Below, piece by piece: positions 1-8,111 of a DNA stretch of 64,000 nucleotides. Within the stretch, counting starts at the first letter, position 1. The number at the start of each line of letters is the position of its first letter. The notes beneath the pieces are model-generated. The model saw only the letters and a program-made list of their open reading frames with translations. It made no database searches and was not told where the DNA came from. The stretch comes from Alkaliphilus sp. B6464 (lineage in GTDB: Bacteria; Bacillota; Clostridia; Peptostreptococcales; Natronincolaceae): contig NZ_CP058557.1 of assembly GCF_018141165.1 (NCBI RefSeq), positions 3,348,001 through 3,412,000 on the forward strand, in the 5' to 3' direction. The position numbers were made by a program, and so were the translations under genes.

Positions 1-654
1 ATTTGTTTTTCCTGCCCATGCTCCTGTTGCTCCTGTAGGTATTATCCATCTAAAGTTTTTCTGTGGAGTTACTGGAGGAGTTGTCAATGCTTTAGATCCT
101 ACACTATCTTGCCAATCTAATCCTCTTACAGCATTAGATATTTCTGTATTAATTTTCTGTGCTGACCATAAATCAGTAGCTCCTATGGAAGTGTCGTTTA
201 TTTTCCTATGTCGTGTTATATCGTCTATATGATCTCTAATTTCAGCAGCAGTAGCACTTTTGGATCCATCAGAAACTTTGTTTACCTGTCCATTAGTAAT
301 ATCTGCTTTCTTTACCTTTGCATAAGTAGCTCCATCTTTTATATTATCAATATTACCTGTTAAATCTGTAAGAGCTAAAGAATTGATTCTGTTCCATGTT
401 GAACCATTATCTATATAGATGTACCCTAAGTTAGCCCCTTCTGTTACATAAAAAAACCGACCTTCTACTCCTGCATTCGGTCGACTTGCATATGGTCCTG
501 ATAAAACTTTACCTACAAATATATTTTTAGAACCATCCCCTATATACACCTCTTTAGTGTCAGTACAAAATCCCATTTCTCCTTGTGATAATGTGCCTAA
601 AGTATTTAACTGTGCTTTAGTACCTCTACGAATTTTTATTGTTTGCTGTGCCAT
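1..654 (-). CDS. Phage tail fibre protein, N-terminal part (cut by window edge)
   Basis: This reading frame is open from an ATG at 654 to base 1 with no stop, so 218 residues are visible and the C-terminus lies outside. The start MAQQTIKIRRGTKAQL is typical of the N-terminal attachment segment of tail fibres and tropism proteins in Firmicute phages. It is followed by a region reading GDGSKNIFVG and then fibre-like repeats including DLWSAQKINTEI. Its stop-start overlap with the upstream gene (TAATG) places it last in the visible tail operon, where receptor-binding proteins normally lie. The host receptor cannot be inferred. Confidence 0.8.
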   Translation of the reverse strand, partial: MAQQTIKIRRGTKAQLNTLGTLSQGEMGFCTDTKEVYIGDGSKNIFVGKVLSGPYASRPNAGVEGRFFYVTEGANLGYIYIDNGSTWNRINSLALTDLTGNIDNIKDGATYAKVKKADITNGQVNKVSDGSKSATAAEIRDHIDDITRHRKINDTSIGATDLWSAQKINTEISNAVRGLDWQDSVGSKALTTPPVTPQKNFRWIIPTGATGAWAGKTN

Positions 655-1025
655 TACATATCACCATCCCTTATAAAATAGCCACCATCTATAACCCCAT
701 TTTCTCTGTAATCATCAAATCTTTGATTGATTGAGTTTATATCCTCCGCTTCAACTTGGTCACCTGTAGTTTCATAGACGATATAGATTTTTTCTGATTT
801 AGAAAACACCTTCAAATGAGTTTTCCATGGTGTTTCAGAAGGGGTGGAAATAAAATAATTATCTACCTTTTCCCCTGTAAATTTAGGTTCTGTATAGATT
901 GATATAGATTGGTGATTTACATTATCATGGTCTAAAAATCCTTCCCAAATGCCATTAACTATATCTTTTTCTTCTTCTATTATATATACTCCGCTTGGTT
1001 TCTTATTTAATTTCTCTACAAACAA
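654..1025 (-). CDS. Hypothetical phage tail protein between baseplate J and fibre
   Basis: The product is 123 residues with no family I can name. The start is TTG, preceded by AGGTGATATAGA inside the end of the baseplate J gene, so translation is probably coupled. In related phages this slot holds the gpI/YmfQ-type baseplate wedge or a short fibre-connector protein, but no such domain is evident here. The sequence is soluble, acidic and beta-rich in appearance, without membrane segments. Role in baseplate or fibre attachment is inferred from position only. Confidence 0.7.
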   Translation of the reverse strand: MFVEKLNKKPSGVYIIEEEKDIVNGIWEGFLDHDNVNHQSISIYTEPKFTGEKVDNYFISTPSETPWKTHLKVFSKSEKIYIVYETTGDQVEAEDINSINQRFDDYRENGVIDGGYFIRDGDM

Positions 1026-1026
1026 T

Positions 1027-2073
1027 CTATATCACCTCTAATTCTACTAAGTTGAACATAGGTATTTCTTCTTCATTTAGCGATATATTTTTCATTTCTT
1101 CATTTAACTTTAAATCAGCATAATCCAGTACTCCATCTATATTTAATAGAATGCTCCCAATCTTCGCATAAGAAATATAGCTATCTTTAAACGCTATATC
1201 TTTTCGGTACTGCTCTAACGCCTTCTTAAATTCATCTTGTAGTAACTGTATTCTATATCCTTCTGCTAAACTCACTTTAGCTTTTATGCTTATGTCCTTG
1301 GCAACTGCTGACACAACCGTCACTTTAGCACCTATAGGTCTTTCCTCTTCTATATGATCAAATACCTTTGTGACAAGTTCCTTCCCTGCTGGATTTTTAT
1401 TAGAATCTACTATTACTATCTTTACTGTGCCTTTTCCGTTCCACAAAGGTATTACTTTCGCATCTCCTACTCCGACAACTTCTTTTGCCCAATTAAGATA
1501 GTGATATTTATTTCCGCTTGTTGCAGGGGTTCTAATTCTCTCATAGTATCTTTCCAGTAAACTCTCATCACTTTCAGCCTCGTATCCATAAATCAATACA
1601 TCGGTCAACTGAGCCTTTCCTAATCCATTTATATAATCCACTGGTATTAATGAACCAACATAAATATTACCAGGTTCGCCAACTTCCTCACATTCAAGCT
1701 TAAATTCTCCATCGGTTATTTTTTCTATAACTACATAATACAAATCTTCACCCGCGAACCTGCTACCTGTCGTTACATTAAAAAAACTACCATCTTCTTT
1801 AGAAAATACACCTTTTCTGATAGCGTTAGTAGCATATTTTCTTATTATTCCTGTTTTTTGATATACAAACCTTTCTAACTCCTCGCCTTCAAGATTTTCA
1901 GCATTTAATTTACCATAGAGATAATCTAATGTAATATACGTTTGTGCTAATTCAGTAGCTGCAGGAGCCATTGCGTCATATATAACTGAACCTGGTCTTT
2001 TATCCATACTATTTGGTATCTTATCTAACATTCTTTTTAATATGTTCTCAAAGCCCATTTCTTCAAAAATCAT
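1027..2073 (-). CDS. Baseplate J / gp47 family protein (XkdT-like)
   Basis: The 348-residue product matches the baseplate J family, which forms the wedge of contractile-tail baseplates. Supporting features are the N-terminal helical segment with PGSVIYDAMAPAA, the central YERIRTPATSGNKYHYLNWA stretch diagnostic of the family, and KVIPLWNGKGTVKIVI just after it. Length is normal for XkdT-like members. The ATG overlaps the stop of the DUF2634 gene (ATGA), as expected for a translationally coupled tail operon. Confidence 0.93.
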   Translation of the reverse strand: MIFEEMGFENILKRMLDKIPNSMDKRPGSVIYDAMAPAATELAQTYITLDYLYGKLNAENLEGEELERFVYQKTGIIRKYATNAIRKGVFSKEDGSFFNVTTGSRFAGEDLYYVVIEKITDGEFKLECEEVGEPGNIYVGSLIPVDYINGLGKAQLTDVLIYGYEAESDESLLERYYERIRTPATSGNKYHYLNWAKEVVGVGDAKVIPLWNGKGTVKIVIVDSNKNPAGKELVTKVFDHIEEERPIGAKVTVVSAVAKDISIKAKVSLAEGYRIQLLQDEFKKALEQYRKDIAFKDSYISYAKIGSILLNIDGVLDYADLKLNEEMKNISLNEEEIPMFNLVELEVI

Positions 2074-2477
2074 ATAGTCACCTCCTTTTGCACTCCTACT
2101 TCTCCCAATGTGGTTATCACTGTAAATTTGACTGTTAATGCATCTTTTTGATCTATATCCAACATTGTAAAATCTTTTATTTCAATTATTCTATCATCTG
2201 TCAAAAGCGCATCTCTTATCATTCTTTCTACCTCTGACTCTACATAAAATCTATCTTGCCCAATAAGTGAACACAGTTCATGTCCGTACCAATCCGGATA
2301 TATTTTATGCGAGTATCTAGGTGTATTCAGTATCTTGTCCACTGCTTGTTCTACTGCTTTAATTGAATCAATTGTACCTCCTATCCTATTGTTTTTGTAA
2401 TCTATCGTATACGTCAAAGAAGGCATATTTACTACTTCTAATTCATCTGAATATGTTAATTCTCTCTGAGGTATCAT
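2070..2477 (-). CDS. DUF2634 baseplate protein (XkdS-like)
   Basis: The 135-residue product resembles PBSX XkdS, a gp25-type baseplate component. Visible hallmarks are an N-terminal SLTYTIDYKNNRIGG segment, NTPRYSHKIYPDWYGHEL in the middle, and a C-terminal beta region about local reference values (DALLTDDRIIEIKDF). A strong GGAGG precedes the ATG. It lies between the DUF2577 and baseplate J genes, the same order as in PBSX and skin. Confidence 0.9.
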   Translation of the reverse strand: MIPQRELTYSDELEVVNMPSLTYTIDYKNNRIGGTIDSIKAVEQAVDKILNTPRYSHKIYPDWYGHELCSLIGQDRFYVESEVERMIRDALLTDDRIIEIKDFTMLDIDQKDALTVKFTVITTLGEVGVQKEVTI

Positions 2478-2488
2478 TTAATCCCTCC

Positions 2489-2743
2489 TTAATACTTGTC
2501 TAATACTACAAAGAGCTGTCCATTTTGGACTCTTAAAAGAAGAAGCTTTTCCCCTATATCATCACTGTCTATCTTTATACTTGATGGAACATGTATAAAG
2601 TCTTCATCAATAGGAAGTTTGCTATCTATTTTTACTATCAGTGGGTTTGTTTTTTCTATGGTTCCGACTATAGATTCCGTTAACTTTTTAGCTTCTAAAT
2701 AACTCTCAATTATGTTTTGAATTTGGTCTAATAATTTTGCCAT
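2489..2743 (-). CDS. DUF2577 tail protein (XkdR-like)
   Basis: This short protein (84 residues) has the features of XkdR/DUF2577: an N-terminal helix, the phrase TNPLIVKIDSKLPI, and a C-terminal LLRVQNGQLFVVLDK strand pair. The family is part of the baseplate hub assembly in PBSX-like tails, exact job unknown. Order with its XkdQ-like and XkdS-like neighbours supports the call. The ATG follows an AGGTGATGGG ribosome binding site. Confidence 0.85.
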   Translation of the reverse strand: MAKLLDQIQNIIESYLEAKKLTESIVGTIEKTNPLIVKIDSKLPIDEDFIHVPSSIKIDSDDIGEKLLLLRVQNGQLFVVLDKY

Positions 2744-2751
2744 CCCATCAC

Positions 2752-3705
2752 CTACTCATATATAAGATTTAAGCTCATAGTATGATGTCTTCCCTTAATT
2801 TTATGGGTTACACTATCTATAATCATTAATTGATTTACACTTATATCCCCTAGCTCTTGAATAAATACCCCTACCGAATTACCTGCCCTTAATTGAGTAA
2901 ATCCTATACAGTCTATAGACAGTGTACGTTTTAAACGATTTCTAACTTTTAATAGGGTCTTAGCTTGTTGATTAGCTCTACCTTCCGGAATGTTTTCGTT
3001 TAACTTTTCTGTATACTGCAATATGCCCCATTTGCTTATATTCTCACTATCAAAAACTATATAGACATCTCTCTTACCAGTTTCTTTATTATCTTTAAAT
3101 AATTTAATCCGATTATAAACATCACTGTCTATAGATGTAGTATATTTAAAATTAGTAGCTAAACTTTCATCACCTATTATAAGGTTAGTTTTTAAGCTAT
3201 CAATGTCCTTAATAGTCAGATATCCAAAGTCATCATATACCACATAAATTTTACCTGTATTTATTAGTGTTTTATCTAGTGCTCCTTGTATAATATCTAA
3301 TAAAGTTTTATTATCTTCTATTAGTTTTTCTATTTTAAAAGGCGTATTTTGTATATCGCCATATTGCAATTCAAACTGTTTAAAGATATGCACTGCTATT
3401 TCTGAAGCAGTTTTATTTTTAAATATAAAAGTGTCTTTATTTTTCAGATATCTCATTTGATCGTATGCAGTTACTTCTATAATCTGTGATTTATCTCTAT
3501 CCTTCTTAAAGATATAACCTTTAAATAACTTCCTATCTCCATCTATAAGTTTTACAGTATCCCCTTCAAAGAAAGCCAACTCATCTACTCTTTGAACATT
3601 TACTTTTAGTGTAGCAGCTTTATTTAATTCTGTTTTCCATTCAATATTTGAACATAAATGAGTTACATTAAAAGTTTTTCCTCTACTTTCTATTAATACT
3701 TCCAT
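2752..3705 (-). CDS. XkdQ/YqbQ-like baseplate hub protein
   Basis: The product is related to XkdQ and the gpD-type hub of contractile tails: an N-terminal beta domain (EVLIESRGKTFNVT), an inserted helical part around residues 120-160, and a C-terminal segment ending SLNLIYE. I place the start at the ATG at 3705 (317 residues) because a GTG nine bases upstream is part of the AGGTGAT ribosome binding site. It directly follows the XkdP-like gene. Confidence 0.88.
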   Translation of the reverse strand: MEVLIESRGKTFNVTHLCSNIEWKTELNKAATLKVNVQRVDELAFFEGDTVKLIDGDRKLFKGYIFKKDRDKSQIIEVTAYDQMRYLKNKDTFIFKNKTASEIAVHIFKQFELQYGDIQNTPFKIEKLIEDNKTLLDIIQGALDKTLINTGKIYVVYDDFGYLTIKDIDSLKTNLIIGDESLATNFKYTTSIDSDVYNRIKLFKDNKETGKRDVYIVFDSENISKWGILQYTEKLNENIPEGRANQQAKTLLKVRNRLKRTLSIDCIGFTQLRAGNSVGVFIQELGDISVNQLMIIDSVTHKIKGRHHTMSLNLIYE

Positions 3706-3714
3706 TTTAATCAC

Positions 3715-4215
3715 CTACACTTTAGGTCTGTTAATGTTTTGCACATAGACCTGATCAATCTTACCTTTATCACTTCCTGCTACTGTAAACGTCTTTAAAC
3801 CATATTCTCTATACTCCTTAAGCTCTAATTTCACATATATATCATCTTCTTCTCCTGCCCTTTTTTCATATTCTACATTTTCTATGCTAACTAACTGATT
3901 GATTGCCATAGGATCTCCTGTGATTACAAGTCTTACAGGTTCTTTACTTTCCATGTATTTATCAAACTTATCTAAGTAAAAATCAGGACCCTTGAAATCA
4001 TTTTTAGTCAATACAAAAGGGTATGCCCTACCAGGTAATAAAACCTCAAAATCGATTTCATTAAGCTTCATATCTCCTAATATATTGATTTCTCCGAGTT
4101 TAAGGACTTGATACGTTTTGTTGTCTCCTTCTTTTCTGACTCTAATCGTCTCTGGGTTTACTGGAAGTCTTATTATTTCACCTTGGAAGTTAAAGAATAT
4201 GCCGTACTTATCCAT
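3715..4215 (-). CDS. XkdP-like tail protein lacking a LysM domain
   Basis: The 166-residue product matches the N-terminal domain of PBSX XkdP/YqbP, with the family's FNFQGEIIRLPVNPETI opening and a LPGRAYPF motif near residue 80. Family members usually carry a C-terminal LysM peptidoglycan-binding domain; this one stops at residue 166 and has none. It probably sits between the tape measure and baseplate hub. The start is a good ATG behind GGAGGTGCAAT. Confidence 0.85.
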   Translation of the reverse strand: MDKYGIFFNFQGEIIRLPVNPETIRVRKEGDNKTYQVLKLGEINILGDMKLNEIDFEVLLPGRAYPFVLTKNDFKGPDFYLDKFDKYMESKEPVRLVITGDPMAINQLVSIENVEYEKRAGEEDDIYVKLELKEYREYGLKTFTVAGSDKGKIDQVYVQNINRPKV

Positions 4216-4239
4216 ATTGCACCTCCTATTTTAAGCATT

Positions 4240-4268
4240 AGAAAAGACACCCTAATTTTAAGGTGCCT
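4240..4268 (-). terminator. Intrinsic terminator after the accessory gene
   Basis: On the minus strand AGGCACC pairs with GGGTGTCT around a short AT-rich loop, followed by TTTTC. It lies two bases past the stop of the gene at 4271-4858, inside the tail operon. Confidence 0.65.
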
Positions 4269-4270
4269 AT

Positions 4271-4858
4271 CTATATATTATTTAAAAGCTCTTGTTCCTG
4301 TTGTCTTTTTATTTCCTCTGAAGTTATTGCTTTATCCCCAAATATGTTTTTAAATTTCATTTCAAAAATATCTTTTGTTCCAGCTCTGCATTTAAAAAAT
4401 ATTTTATTTTCATCAGTTTCCATTACCATATATGCCTCTTGTTCAGCTATTTCTCCAATACCACTCATTCCACCAATAATAGTACCTACCGGACCCGCTA
4501 TAAGAGTGCCTGCAATCCCACGTTTAATTACACTTTTACTTTTTGTAATTACATCCCCATCAATAAAATACACTTTATGTACATAATCTTTGGATATTCC
4601 TATATACCAAGCTTCCTTACTAATTGCACTCATTAATTTAAAACTAACACCCCCATCATGAGCATAGATAAATGGCTCTAAAGACGCAGGATTTGAATTT
4701 TTACGATTTTCATCAATTGCTTTTATTCCTTGGATATAGCTTAATCCCAAATTCGGTACTTGTTTTCCCTTGCCCATTTCTTTTTCTAAATCTCTTTTAA
4801 AATCTTTTTCTTCTTTCGGTATAAAAACCAAATTAGGTTTAGTTGTAAGTACTTTCAC
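4271..4858 (-). CDS. Accessory (moron-like) protein with glycine-zipper segment
   Basis: The product has 195 residues and I do not recognise a family. The start is GTG after GGGAGGAG. The central part reads KRGIAGTLIAGPVGTIIGG, a glycine-zipper-like hydrophobic stretch that could be membrane-inserting; the N-terminal part is charged and lysine-rich and the C-terminus is a short charged helix. It is wedged between the XkdP-like and tape-measure genes, where PBSX has no gene. With its own promoter-like inverted repeat upstream and a terminator directly downstream it looks like an independently expressed moron. Confidence 0.75.
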   Translation of the reverse strand: MKVLTTKPNLVFIPKEEKDFKRDLEKEMGKGKQVPNLGLSYIQGIKAIDENRKNSNPASLEPFIYAHDGGVSFKLMSAISKEAWYIGISKDYVHKVYFIDGDVITKSKSVIKRGIAGTLIAGPVGTIIGGMSGIGEIAEQEAYMVMETDENKIFFKCRAGTKDIFEMKFKNIFGDKAITSEEIKRQQEQELLNNI

Positions 4859-4870
4859 ATTAATCTCCTC

Positions 4871-4908
4871 CCAACCAATGTCATTTATAATATTATAACA
4901 TTAGTTGG
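4871..4908 (-). promoter_or_regulatory. Candidate promoter flanked by an operator-like inverted repeat
   Basis: On the minus strand CCAACTAATGT (4898-4908) is repeated inverted as ACATTGGTTGG (4871-4881), 10 of 11 positions matching. Between the arms lies TATAATATTATAA, a good -10 region for the accessory gene starting at 4858. No clear -35 is visible. The layout fits a repressor-controlled promoter. Confidence 0.5.
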
Positions 4909-4927
4909 AAAGATTTTCATTTATATT

Positions 4928-7021
4928 TTACCCATAAGACAATTCTGTACTAATAGCAATCTGTTCTTCTAACATTTCTTCAATTATTTTTGGTATTCCA
5001 TCCATATCTGCGGTTTGGTGTACGTCTCCAAAATTCGCGTTAGACTCAAGTTTAAATGAATTATATTGAACAACAGCTTCTTTCATCGCCACATCTCTTA
5101 GTAGTTTAATGTCTTCATCTGATATATCTACTTCTTTTACACTTTTTACTTTATCTACACTCCCTATATCCATTTTAGTTGGAAACTCTGGAAGTTCTGG
5201 CTTTTCCGGTTCTTCTGGCAATTCCCCCATAAGTTTGTCTGGATCAAACATATCCTCCAAAGGATTTCTAAATTTAAGGCCAGTTTTTTCATCTAGCTCC
5301 TTTATTCTAAAATTTCCAATTAAGTTACCAATAACGGGTACTTGAGATACTTGATCTAATAAATCATTAACAAAGCCAATTACGCCATTTATAAATTTTA
5401 CCATTGCAACTCTCACCCAATCAAATTTTTGTGCTAATGCAACTAAAACAATTATTACTGCACCTATGACAGTTATAATAGCTAAAGCTGGACTTATTAA
5501 CGCTATTTCCGCCACAGCCTTTGCGACTAATGCTGGAATAGACATAAATATTGCTTTTAATAGTCCTTTTTCTGCTATAGTCTTAGCGATTGTCGCAAGT
5601 ACACTTTCTTGAGCTAAGAGTGTTTGAATCTTAGTTTGTATGGCTTGCGCACTTTGTGCTAACCAAAGTACTCCCATTGCTGCTATTAGTCCCCATATAA
5701 CAGGCGCTAAAGGATCTAGTTGAGCAAGGAATATCATAAGCATACTAGCTAAAAGGCCTATTCCACCAGCAACCATTTGAATTAATACAAAAAAAGTACT
5801 ACCTATATCAGATTGAGCTATTGTAAGAAGTAACATGCCGACAGGCTCTAATGCCGCACCCAATCCAACTAGCCATGTATTAAATTGTGATAAAAAACCT
5901 CTGAACTCTCCACCTATTCCACCATCTATTGTGGCTATCATGTCATTTAAAGCACCATCAGATTGCTCTATCTGATCTTTATACTCTGGGAGCTTATCAA
6001 GTTGTGTCATTAATGCATTTAATCCTACTTCGTCGTAAACATTAAACATTCCTGACATAATTTGCTTTTTACTTTGATCGTCATATTGATTTAATTTATT
6101 TCCAAATTCCTGTAATAAATCAAAAGCATTTCTTGACTCACCATTTTTATAAGCTTCTATGCCCATTTTTTCTAGTATTTCTTGTGTCTTTTTCTCCGTT
6201 CCATATAATCCATTCATAATATTTCTGACCTGTGTTCCTGCTTCTGTTCCTTTTATACCAGCATTTCCAAACACCCCTATAAGGGCATTTAACTCTGGCA
6301 TAGACATTTTACCAGTTTGAACGCCTTTAAATCCTCCACCTTGATAAGCATTTAAAAGCTGTTCAATATTAGTATTAGAAATCCTTTGAGTTACTGCCAT
6401 TTGATCTGCAAATTCGGGCAATTTATCTATACTTAACTGTAATGGCGTCATGGAATCTGTAATTAAATCTGATATTCTCCCAAACTCTGCTCCTGTAACT
6501 CTTTTTAAGCCACTCATAATCGGCATAGCAAAAGTTGACTCATCAAAATCCCATCCTGCCAAAGAAGTATACTGATAGCCTTCTGCAATATCCTTTTTAG
6601 TTAATCCTCCCGTAGCAAAAGCTGTTGTGTACCTGTCTAACTGCTGCATCATGTCTGAAGAATTGTCTCCTGTTATACCCATTACCTGTCTAGTGGCATC
6701 ATCATAGGTCATTGATGCATTAAAAGCTCTTCTTCCACCTTCTATAGCAGCACCTATACCCAGATATCTTTTGAAAGAGTTAAATAAACTGTTACTACTT
6801 TGTTCAGCTACTTGTAAACCTTGGGCCATTTCATTAACCTGTGTAGTAAAGGCTCCTATATCTGTTCTAGCTTCTCTAATAGAACTAGTTAAATCCATAT
6901 TTCTGGCTGTTGTATCTAAGTTTTCCATAACCCTAAGCATTTTATCTAAGCTCTGAAAAACACCATTTAAAGGCTGAGAAAAGTTATCGAATAGTTTTAA
7001 TGTAGTTCCTACTGCACTCAC
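4928..7021 (-). CDS. Phage tail tape measure protein (TP901 core type)
   Basis: The 697-residue product sets tail length and occupies the tail lumen. An N-terminal coiled region is followed by the TP901 core between about residues 95 and 350 (MSGLKRVTGAEFG, FGNAGIKGTEAGTQVRN), and by two hydrophobic blocks near residues 385-460 and 480-535. The C-terminus is proline and glutamate rich (LPEEPEKPELPEFP). The start is GTG after TAGGTGAGACA. At about 700 residues it is short for a myovirus tape measure, implying a short tail. Confidence 0.93.
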   Translation of the reverse strand: MSAVGTTLKLFDNFSQPLNGVFQSLDKMLRVMENLDTTARNMDLTSSIREARTDIGAFTTQVNEMAQGLQVAEQSSNSLFNSFKRYLGIGAAIEGGRRAFNASMTYDDATRQVMGITGDNSSDMMQQLDRYTTAFATGGLTKKDIAEGYQYTSLAGWDFDESTFAMPIMSGLKRVTGAEFGRISDLITDSMTPLQLSIDKLPEFADQMAVTQRISNTNIEQLLNAYQGGGFKGVQTGKMSMPELNALIGVFGNAGIKGTEAGTQVRNIMNGLYGTEKKTQEILEKMGIEAYKNGESRNAFDLLQEFGNKLNQYDDQSKKQIMSGMFNVYDEVGLNALMTQLDKLPEYKDQIEQSDGALNDMIATIDGGIGGEFRGFLSQFNTWLVGLGAALEPVGMLLLTIAQSDIGSTFFVLIQMVAGGIGLLASMLMIFLAQLDPLAPVIWGLIAAMGVLWLAQSAQAIQTKIQTLLAQESVLATIAKTIAEKGLLKAIFMSIPALVAKAVAEIALISPALAIITVIGAVIIVLVALAQKFDWVRVAMVKFINGVIGFVNDLLDQVSQVPVIGNLIGNFRIKELDEKTGLKFRNPLEDMFDPDKLMGELPEEPEKPELPEFPTKMDIGSVDKVKSVKEVDISDEDIKLLRDVAMKEAVVQYNSFKLESNANFGDVHQTADMDGIPKIIEEMLEEQIAISTELSYG

Positions 7022-7029
7022 TGTCTCAC

Positions 7030-7205
7030 CTACTTTCTTTTAGCCTTATCCATAGCCTTTTTCTCATCTTCTATCCTTACATCTATACTGGCCATAATAA
7101 AAGCTTTTTCATATGGCGGTAAATTAGAAAACCTACTAGGCATTATTCTAAGTTTGTGGAGGGCATAGTGAGCATAAACAGCCTCACCATCACCCTCCTT
7201 TATTA
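7030..7205 (-). CDS. Tail assembly chaperone extension expressed by -1 frameshift
   Basis: This frame, read after a -1 slip at 7206-7212, continues the chaperone for about 57 codons to a TAG at 7030. It contains the phrase LPPYEKAFIMASID, typical of the second (GT-like) reading frame of tail chaperone pairs. No start codon with a ribosome binding site exists near its 5' end: the first in-frame ATG is at 7143 with no Shine-Dalgarno, so independent initiation would lose half the segment. The tape measure gene follows at once, as in lambda G/GT-H order. Confidence 0.8.
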
Positions 7206-7625
7206 GTTTTTTGCTTCTTCTTTTAACTCATTCATATCTTGATTTAATCCTGATATCTCCATAATTTTATTTGATAGATTTGTGATTTCTTCAATTGTAA
7301 GCATTGCATCTAATAATTCTGTTTCTGACATAACCTCATAAAAATCTTGAAGCTCTGCATTTTTTAAATCTGGATATACAACACATTTTGCACATAATGC
7401 CAAAGTAGTTGCTCCTTCATTAGTCTTTTTAATCATTTGCTTATTTTTTATTTCTGTCATAGAGTTTTGTTCTCTTATAGCTGAAAATTGTCCAAAGCCA
7501 ATAGGTTTAATTTTAAATGGTTCTATGTCCCCATCTGAATTTTTAAAGTCCTCTGATACTACAAACTCTACTATTTGATTCTTTCTATCTCTTTTATCTT
7601 TATTTAAAAATGCTTGTAAACTCAT
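7203..7625 (-). CDS. Tail assembly chaperone (XkdN-like)
   Basis: The 140-residue protein resembles PBSX XkdN, a chaperone that coats the tape measure during tail assembly. Features include the KIKPIGFGQFSAIRE segment and an alpha-helical C-terminal half. The 0-frame stop TAA lies directly after the slippery heptamer A-AAA-AAC (7212-7206), so a fraction of ribosomes should make a longer product ending at 7030. Position between tube and tape-measure genes matches all known chaperone pairs. Confidence 0.9.
   Translation of the reverse strand: MSLQAFLNKDKRDRKNQIVEFVVSEDFKNSDGDIEPFKIKPIGFGQFSAIREQNSMTEIKNKQMIKKTNEGATTLALCAKCVVYPDLKNAELQDFYEVMSETELLDAMLTIEEITNLSNKIMEISGLNQDMNELKEEAKN
7206..7212 (-). 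promoter_or_regulatory. Programmed -1 frameshift slippery site
   Basis: The minus strand reads GC-A-AAA-AAC-TAA in the chaperone frame, an exact X-XXY-YYZ slippery heptamer one codon before the stop. The strong GGAGGG just downstream (around 7196-7200) is not followed by a usable start in the -1 frame. Confidence 0.8.
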
Positions 7626-7637
7626 TTAAATTCCTCC

Positions 7638-8111
7638 TTAATTTCCATAGCTTAACTTTTTATATTTTTTAATAATATCTATATCTTCACAGGTAAAGCT
7701 TACTTCCTGTTCAAGCGAATCCGCATCTGCATCTAACATGGCAAGGGTAGCATTATCTAGGTTACAATCCCTAACTATCGTTTGCTTATTCCCTGCCTCT
7801 GATGTTGGGTCATCATTTTCTATAAGTAACTCAAAATACATATCTTGGCCAGTTCTAATGTAGTCAATAGCCATTTCTGTAAAGGTATCTTCTGGCTGAA
7901 GTATAGTCATATCTCCTTTTAACGAGAAACCTGTTGCTTTATGCCCGGTGACCCTTCTTCCAATTGTTTTGATTTCAGCCTTCTGTTTTTCAAAGTCTAT
8001 CTTTATTTTTTTAGCACAAAAAAGAAGATGTCTCCTACCATTTATAACTAGATAGGCTCTACCTTCTTTACCTGATATAGCATCTTTTGATTTAAGTTCA
8101 ACTCTACTCAT
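7638..8111 (-). CDS. Tail tube protein (XkdM-like)
   Basis: The 157-residue product belongs to the XkdM/DUF2001 tail tube family. It shows the N-terminal SGKEGRAYLVINGRR segment and the KTIGRRVTGHKATG stretch characteristic of the family. The tube is polymerised inside the sheath and conducts DNA. It overlaps the sheath stop by TAATG, and the gene order sheath-tube-chaperone-tape measure is that of PBSX. Confidence 0.92.
   Translation of the reverse strand: MSRVELKSKDAISGKEGRAYLVINGRRHLLFCAKKIKIDFEKQKAEIKTIGRRVTGHKATGFSLKGDMTILQPEDTFTEMAIDYIRTGQDMYFELLIENDDPTSEAGNKQTIVRDCNLDNATLAMLDADADSLEQEVSFTCEDIDIIKKYKKLSYGN

Noticed and set aside
1354-1560. Plus-strand open frames opposite the tail and host genes
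   Set aside because: They lack ribosome binding sites, have low-complexity translations and lie entirely antisense to well-supported genes.
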